64,000 bases of DNA from contig CM042997.1 of NCBI GenBank assembly GCA_023678885.1, positions 27,844,064-27,908,063 of the forward strand, in the 5' to 3' direction. Position numbers and translations under genes: made by a program. The stretch is from Pogostemon cablin. Lineage: Eukaryota > Streptophyta > Magnoliopsida > Lamiales > Lamiaceae. Below are positions 61,206-64,000 of the stretch, piece by piece (within the stretch, counting starts at the first letter, position 1; every line of letters starts with the position of its first letter). The notes under the pieces are model-generated. The model was not told where the DNA came from. It worked only from the letters and a program-made list of their open reading frames with translations, and did no database searches.

Positions 61206-64000
61206 GTTGGTTTCGTGGTGAAACGTGAGACGTAGGTATGTTGTGATTATATGATAATTAATCTGGAATAATCGCATATTAGTAATCATGTTATGTTATT
61301 GATTATTTTGATTATGTGATTATGTTAATTAATCTGTAAATAATCTCATGGGTTCTGTAATAGTGTTCATTGGTGTTTGTTGGTGAATCGTACACTGGAA
61401 AACATACACTTTTGACTTTTGTTGGTAATTGATTACACTGTTCACTCTTATGACATCACAAAAACACACCATGTTCGTTGGATATGCATCCGGTGGCGCG
61501 TATATGGTAAACGGTGACGGCGGCACGTGGTCGGGGTGGAGAAGTACGACTGCTCTCGGTCAAGCCAGCGGAGGGTTGCGATTCAGACGGAGATAGAGGC
61601 AGGTTATGGCTGAGTCAGAATCTACCTCTATCGGCTCTAAGGCGCTTTTCGATCGGGTTGGTCTGCAAGTTGCGACTGATGATCGGAGAAGGCGTTGCAT
61701 CATCTGGATGTGACTCTCGGTGGTGATCGATAGCGAGTCCTGGACGGCGATGGAATCCAGATGTCGATTGTTACATCGCTGAGCAACGACGATGATAGAA
61801 TGGAGAAACATAGCCGGCGCAAGGCGAGCGACTCCAGTCAGCGGCGACTGAAGAACGACGGATGTCTCGACTGGTGCACGGCAGATTCCGGGCGAGTCCA
61901 TGGCGGACCAGTCGTGGTGTGAGGCAGCGGCGGGGAGCAAGCCAGTTGACGCTCCTGGGCAAGACAGAAACAGCGTTGCGTCGATTGGAAGCATCTCCCT
62001 GATGGCTGTAGGACTAGCGTGGGTCAGACGGAGTGATGAAGGAGCCGGCTTCTCCTTTTTCTCGTCTGTGCAAACCAGCGATGGCAGCAGCTTGGTCGGG
62101 CTCCTCGGTAGTCGATGATACTGTGCTTCAGTTGGGTCGGACGACGTCATAATGGGTCGACGGTTTCTTTCCGGTGAGTCGACTTGGGTCTTCGCTGATA
62201 GACAGACGCAGCGTGGCGGATCTGTCGGGCCTTGACGTTTCCAGGCGAGCACGGGCGGCACGGGCGGAGGCAGTCTACGGCAGCTTCCAGGCGAGCGCGG
62301 GCGAGCGCAGGCGGCGCTCGGTGTCATGGCTGTTGGATCTCTGTTGCACGGCTGGCGTCGGCATGGTCGGCAATAGCGAGGATGGCGTATCCCGTCCGGG
62401 GGAAGATCTAGTCGTCAGTCCACGACAATCGGCTAGCGGCTTCGGCTGATACGGAGGTGAGTCATTGTGCATTTACAGCCCCGGTGATTGCTGGCTTGTT
62501 GCAGCAGGTGGGCGCGCGATGATTCCGGAGAGCTAGGCGTCTGGCAGCGAGGAAACAAGGCGGCTATTGGCGCGGCTCGATTCCGGTGGCTGTCGGCTGG
62601 TCCGCCGGTTGATGCGCCGCTGCAGCTGGAGTCTGGAGCTATGAGCGGCGGTTGCTGTCATTTGAAAGGAAGGTCGCGGTTGGGTCTCCCTCGCGGCCGC
62701 CGGCGGCAACGGCGGCTTTTTGCGCCGGGTCAGCTGCCGTTTGAAATCTGAGTTGCGGCTGTGTGTTTGTCTAGGGCAGCAATTGATTTTAGGCTGCATG
62801 CTTGGGCTCGTATGACTGGCAGGTTAATGGGTTGCCCTTTTGGGCCCAATTTTATTTAATTTTGTTTTGGGCTGATGGGCCCAAATTTAATTAAATGGTA
62901 ATGGGCTGCTGGGCTAATCCTAATTTTAATTAATTGTGGGTGTTATGTTGGGCCTGATTTAAATATTGGGCTAGACCTTAATGCTGATATTGTCAAGATA
63001 AATGGGCTTAATTATTTTAATAATGGGCTGCTCATTTTATGCTAATTATCTTTGGGTCAGCTGGGCCTATTTAATTGATCCAACATTCTATGCAATTAAT
63101 TAATGTTATATAACTGATTAATTGATTTAATTGTCAATTATTGTTGTATATGTGACAGGCATGTTCTATGTGATTTATTTATTTAAATTGCTGTTAATAG
63201 AAGCATGCCTAAGTTGTATATTTTATTCTGGAATATTATATGCATGTTAAAACCCTCGGTAATTAAATAACTAAGTGGGAGAGGGGATTGGTAATAAATT
63301 CCCGCGGCCTCCATTATTGGTTTGTAAGTGATGTGAGTAAACTTGCGTGTTGGCACAGGCCTTCCTCCCTAACGGATGAGTTTATTCACGGATCACTGGT
63401 ACAGACTTCATAAATAATTATTGTTTGTAATGTGGCACATAAACTTGCGTGTTGGCATAGGCCTTCCTCCCTAACGGATGAGTTTGTGTGCGGTACACTA
63501 GTACAAACTTATAATTGATGATTGTAGGAAGCTACCCGAGCGCGTGTGTACTTCTCCAACTGTAAGGCACATAAGCTCGCGCAGGGGACTTGGGATCAAA
63601 TAATGGTGTACACTTAGGTGTAAATAATTAGTATCATCCCCAACAGAGTCACTGCTATTATTTGCATGGCTAAAGAGTAACCGACTATTAATTATTTTGT
63701 CATAAAGTTAGGTTGACAAATGAAATTAATGGGTAAAACCTTCTCTTGTAAATGTTCGGGTTTGTAAACGTCCACACTAACGTGGCTTGCAGACTCACGG
63801 TGCTTGAGATGTCGGTGAATTTTATTTTATATTGTTTTGAGGGAAACAATATAAAAGGATAAAATTCGAAGTTTTGATCAGTAAATTTAATCGTGATTCT
63901 CTGTATTTCGAATAGTTTTAGTCTCACTTATTGTTAACTAAAAGAAATTATATTTACTTGTCCAAATTAACTGATTAGAAAAGAATCTTAATTTTGAAAT
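61206..64000 (+). other. Internal leader of the inserted LTR element
   Basis: 61500-62800 is strikingly GC-rich compared with the rest of the window, with overlapping open frames on both strands and local CCAGGCGAGC repeats (62240-62315). None resembles gag or a known gene; the longest, on the minus strand at 61560-62327, is Pro/Arg-rich and probably chance in GC-rich DNA. After 62800 the sequence returns to AT-rich with GGGCT/GGGCC-rich patches. Confidence 0.55.
63338..63500 (+). repeat. Direct repeat in the element leader, period about 98 bp
   Basis: AAACTTGCGTGTTGGCACAG followed by GCCTTCCTCCCTAACGGATG occurs near 63340 and again (one base changed) near 63438; both are followed by AGTTT and a variable stretch. 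A weaker third trace (AAGCTCGCGCAGGGGACTTG) follows near 63571. Confidence 0.85.

Larger units (their letters stand above)
59992..64000 (+). mobile_element. LTR retrotransposon inserted in the chromovirus integrase (runs off window)
   Basis: A 5' LTR (59992-61191), primer binding site (61194) and at least 2.8 kb of internal sequence in the plus direction. No gag or pol domain is seen before the window ends, so copia, gypsy or a non-autonomous large element (LARD) all remain possible. Confidence 0.85.

Noticed and set aside
61560..62327. 255-residue minus-strand open frame as a protein gene
   Set aside because: Pro/Arg/Ser-rich with no domain, in a GC-rich retrotransposon leader with overlapping open frames on both strands; stop codons are rare there by composition.

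Overview
The window is nuclear DNA of a flowering plant, very probably a eudicot. It has GT-AG introns, AT-rich spacers with long (AT)n tracts, plant-only families (ALMT, DUF828/PH_2, MEB) and many plant-type transposons. I cannot name the species from sequence alone.

Left arm, 0.2-8.4 kb: three plus-strand genes. They are an ALMT9-type anion channel (195-2499), a probable plastid-targeted small membrane protein (3324-4658) and a compact DUF828/PH_2 (VAN3-binding/FORKED-like) protein (about 6492-8437). From 8.4 to 19.5 kb there is no gene. The spacer holds a 1,676-bp solo LTR with a 5-bp target duplication (10431-12106), several (AT)n arrays, a tandem segmental duplication full of GAATCGATTC palindromes (12.5-16.1 kb), and a Stowaway-like MITE with an inverted copy of itself inserted in it (18340-18960).

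Centre: a ten-exon TMEM120/TMPIT-family membrane protein (19575-22790, plus) and a 13-exon MEB-type (membrane protein of ER body-like, CCC1/VIT-like C-terminus) gene (24551-31281, minus). The MEB-type gene appears to have grown by three separate internal duplications. From 31.3 to 43.7 kb the DNA is again gene-free. It holds nested small DNA transposons whose edges can be placed to the base from target duplications: two MULE-like elements (9-bp TSDs), one hAT-like element (8-bp TSD) and several Stowaway-like MITEs (TA TSDs).

Right arm: an apparently intact full-length ABCB transporter (43732-49106, plus) with a Ty3/gypsy integrase relic in intron 3; a 1,014-bp MULE-like palindromic element with about 325-bp TIRs and a 9-bp TSD (51268-52281); and ATG13, the HORMA-domain autophagy regulator (52708-55673, minus). 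At 56991 a minus-strand Tekay-like chromovirus begins (3' LTR, polypurine tract, integrase with C-terminal chromodomain). Its integrase is broken at 59991 by a second LTR element in the plus direction (LTR 59992-61191, initiator-Met tRNA primer site, long GC-rich leader) that runs off the window.

The host genes are unrelated housekeeping, transport and autophagy genes and form no pathway or cluster. The most distinctive content is the readable order of insertion events and the repeat-built MEB-like gene. I found no CRISPR array, rRNA or tRNA gene. All intron-exon models were built by eye from splice signals and reading-frame continuity.
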